Part shown: in pieces, positions 61,935 to 64,000 of the stretch
Layout: the number at the start of each line of letters is the position of its first letter
Position numbering within the stretch: position 1 is the stretch's first letter
Origin: Rhynchopus sp. YZ270_cl-10
Taxonomy: Eukaryota; Euglenozoa; Diplonemea; Diplonemida; Diplonemidae
Direction of reading: 5' to 3'
Assembly: GCA_964035575.1 (NCBI GenBank)
Contig: OZ037852.1
Span: 1,240,001-1,304,000 of the forward strand
Length of the DNA: 64,000 bases
Translations under genes and position numbers: made by a program
Notes under the pieces: model-generated
Databases searched by the model: none
What the model was told of the DNA's origin: nothing
Seen by the model: the letters and a program-made list of their open reading frames with translations, nothing else

Positions 61935-64000
61935 ATGCGTTTCCTCGTGATGCTCTCAGTGTGTTCGCTGTGTCTTGGCAGTGTCGTGCTCCCGACAATT
62001 GCTCCACTGCCTGCCTGTTCGGAGACTTCATCACCACTGAAAGCTGCATTCCCTTCTGACATACCGTACCCGATGAAGTGCTGGACGTTTCAATGTAAGG
62101 GAAATGCTCACGTGACCTTCCTGAACGTGACGGTGGAAGGGACGGTGTCTCTCGTCAACAGCAACGGTTTCCAACTCACGTCTCTGTTGGGGCAAAAGGA
62201 CAGCCACACTGCTTCGTATCCTGCCAACGGCGAGATGATGATTCTGTACAACGACAGCAATTCTTATTACACTTTCGATACGATTTACTTCACAGTTGAG
62301 TGGGAGTGTGATGAGGACACACCTGTTGTTCCACCTGCAGAGGGCTATGACTCGTCTGAGTACCTGACACTTGCACAAAGTGGGATGTACGAGAGGCTGT
62401 TTTCACAAATGATGGTTTACAACTGGATCATCCCTTGCAACGGCACACTCAGCATTGCAGAGCGTCTTGGTAATCTGAACTATGCACAACTACACTTCAT
62501 CAACAGCAACGGAAGCAGTGTGTATTATGGTGGCGCAGACACCATATTCAGCAGTGAGTACCAGGTGGATGGGAACTTTATTGTGCAGTTACGTCGTGTC
62601 TACGAAGACTATAAAGGGAATGGTGCTGACAACTTCTTCTACCTCTCGTGGAGTTGCAATGGTGCGAGACCACCGCTTCCGTCATTCGGCGAAACATCTT
62701 CACCACCCACACCAGCACCTCGGACAATTGCTCCACTGCCTGCCTGTTCGGAGACTTCATCACCACTGAAAGCTGCATTCCCTTCTGACATACCGTACCC
62801 GATGAAGTGCTGGACGTTTCAGTGCAAGGGAACTGCTCACGTGACCTTCCTGAACGTGACGGTGGAAGGGACGGTGTCTCTCGTCAACAGCAACGGTTTC
62901 CAACTCACGTCTCTGTTGGGGCAAAAGGACAGCTACACTGCTTCGTATCCTGCCAACGGCGAGATGATGATTCTGTACAACGACAGCAATTCTTATTACG
63001 ATTTCAATACGATTTACTTCACAGTTGAGTGGGAGTGCGATGAGGACACACCTGTTGTTCCACCTGCAGAGGGCTATGACTCGTCTGAGTACCTGACACT
63101 TGCACAAAGCGGGATGTACGAGAGGCTGTTTTCACAAATGATGGTTTACAACTGGATCATCCCTTGCAACGGCACACTCAGCATTGCAGAGCGTCTTGGT
63201 AATCTGAACTATGCACAACTACACTTCATCAACAGCAACGGAAGCAGTGTGTATTATGGTGGCGCAGACACCATATTCAGCAGTGAGTACCAGGTGGATG
63301 GGAACTTTATTGTGCAGTTGCGTCGTGTCTACGAAGACTATAAAGGGAATGGTGCTGACAACTTCTTCTACCTCTCGTGGAGTTGCAATGGTGCGAGACC
63401 ACCGCTTCCGTCATTCGGCGAAACATCTTCACCACCCACACCAGCACCTCGGACAATGACTCCACTGCCTGCCTGTTCGGAGACTTCATCACCACTGAAA
63501 GCTGCATTCCCTTCTGACATACCGTACCCGATGAAGTGCTGGACGTTTCAGTGCAAGGGAACTGCTCACGTGACCTTCCTGAACGTGACGGTGGAAGGGA
63601 CGGTGTCTCTCGTCAACAGCAACGGTTTCCAACTCACGTCTCTGTTGGGGCAAAAGGACAGCTACACTGCTTCGTATCCTGCCAACGGCGAGATGATGAT
63701 TCTGTACAACGACAGCAATTCTTATTACGATTTCAATACGATTTACTTCACAGTTGAGTGGGAGTGCGATGAGGACACACCTGTTGTTCCACCTGCAGAG
63801 GGCTATGACTCGTCTGAGTACCTGACACTTGCACAAAGCGGGATGTACGAGAGGCTGTTTTCACAAATGATGGTTTACAACTGGATCATCCCTTGCAACG
63901 GCACACTCAGCATTGCAGAGCGTCTTGGTAATCTGAACTATGCACAACTACACTTCATCAACAGCAACGGAAGCAGTGTGTATTATGGTGGCGCAGACAC
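61935..64000 (+). CDS. Secreted protein of tandem 243-residue CUB-like repeats (3' end beyond window)
   Basis: Open from the ATG at 61935 to the window edge, at least 688 residues. A signal peptide (MRFLVMLSVCSLCLGSV) is followed by repeats of exactly 729 bp (243 residues): 21-263, 264-506 and a third from 507 that is cut off. Repeats are almost identical in DNA, including silent sites, so the expansion is recent. Each has two related beta-rich halves, each bounded by cysteines (from CWTFQCKG to VEWECDED; from WIIPCNGT to LSWSCNG), of the size and pattern of CUB-like domains, joined by a Pro/Ser/Thr-rich linker (SSPPTPAPR). There are several N-glycosylation sequons per repeat. CUB-like is inference from spacing and pattern. 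Role probably extracellular binding or adhesion; no membrane anchor is seen within the window. Confidence 0.82.
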   Translation, partial: MRFLVMLSVCSLCLGSVVLPTIAPLPACSETSSPLKAAFPSDIPYPMKCWTFQCKGNAHVTFLNVTVEGTVSLVNSNGFQLTSLLGQKDSHTASYPANGEMMILYNDSNSYYTFDTIYFTVEWECDEDTPVVPPAEGYDSSEYLTLAQSGMYERLFSQMMVYNWIIPCNGTLSIAERLGNLNYAQLHFINSNGSSVYYGGADTIFSSEYQVDGNFIVQLRRVYEDYKGNGADNFFYLSWSCNGARPPLPSFGETSSPPTPAPRTIAPLPACSETSSPLKAAFPSDIPYPMKCWTFQCKGTAHVTFLNVTVEGTVSLVNSNGFQLTSLLGQKDSYTASYPANGEMMILYNDSNSYYDFNTIYFTVEWECDEDTPVVPPAEGYDSSEYLTLAQSGMYERLFSQMMVYNWIIPCNGTLSIAERLGNLNYAQLHFINSNGSSVYYGGADTIFSSEYQVDGNFIVQLRRVYEDYKGNGADNFFYLSWSCNGARPPLPSFGETSSPPTPAPRTMTPLPACSETSSPLKAAFPSDIPYPMKCWTFQCKGTAHVTFLNVTVEGTVSLVNSNGFQLTSLLGQKDSYTASYPANGEMMILYNDSNSYYDFNTIYFTVEWECDEDTPVVPPAEGYDSSEYLTLAQSGMYERLFSQMMVYNWIIPCNGTLSIAERLGNLNYAQLHFINSNGSSVYYGGAD

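Noticed and set aside
1-64000. tRNA genes
   Set aside because: No stretch with the A- and B-box pattern and a cloverleaf was recognised on either strand by eye; a tRNAscan-type search would settle this.
1-64000. LTR retrotransposons, Polintons or other virus-like elements
   Set aside because: No long terminal direct repeats, reverse transcriptase, integrase or capsid-like frames were recognised; the elements seen are DNA transposons, foldbacks and one SINE-like insert.

Overview
The window looks like a gene-poor, repeat-rich stretch of a unicellular eukaryote (protist) nuclear genome. Coding regions are GC-rich and intergenic DNA is AT-rich, full of poly-A/poly-T runs. Genes carry GT-AG introns, there is no bacterial-style operon or Shine-Dalgarno signal, and the proteins are eukaryotic (farnesyltransferase alpha subunit, PP2C phosphatase, receptor-type cyclases). 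Every recognised gene lies on the + strand, and two are only 104 bp apart. One-strand gene order, short spacing and pyrimidine-AG tracts upstream of several starts would fit a trans-splicing lineage such as Discoba/Euglenozoa. I could not find a spliced-leader gene, so the lineage stays open.

Layout: 1-8.5 kb holds a divergent LSU-rRNA-like fragment, nested foldback elements and a hAT-like element. 8.5-20.0 kb is a tandem array of three receptor adenylate cyclases, the second and third mosaics of near-identical and divergent blocks. 20.0-26.6 kb holds a small foldback element, a deleted Tc1/mariner element and, 8 bp further on, a piggyBac-like element. 26.7-29.35 kb holds an ankyrin protein and a hydroxyacid dehydrogenase. 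29.4-35.7 kb is a large palindrome made of two head-to-head foldback elements inside AT-rich foldback DNA. 36.2-39.7 kb holds twin genes for a GPI-anchored-type surface protein. 41.8-43.9 kb is a PP2C phosphatase with a pseudokinase-like N-terminus. 44-52.8 kb is mostly intergenic with small elements and a hAT-like element. 52.9-55.0 kb is farnesyltransferase alpha with an SSU-rRNA-like segment in its first intron. 55.45-61.64 kb is a 6.2-kb hAT-type element stuffed with other repeats. 61.9 kb to the end is a secreted protein built of 243-residue repeats that runs off the window.

The most unusual signal is outside the genes: several families of short, dispersed, hairpin-forming motifs. Their paired stems vary together, and I found them only on the gene-sense strand. 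They occur in intergenic DNA and inside confirmed introns, often next to pyrimidine-rich AG tracts. They look like RNA-level elements, possibly linked to splicing or mRNA processing, rather than randomly oriented transposons.

The proteins do not form one pathway. The cyclases, surface proteins and secreted repeat protein are membrane or extracellular sensing/surface functions, a gene class that commonly expands by tandem duplication and gene conversion, as is visible here.
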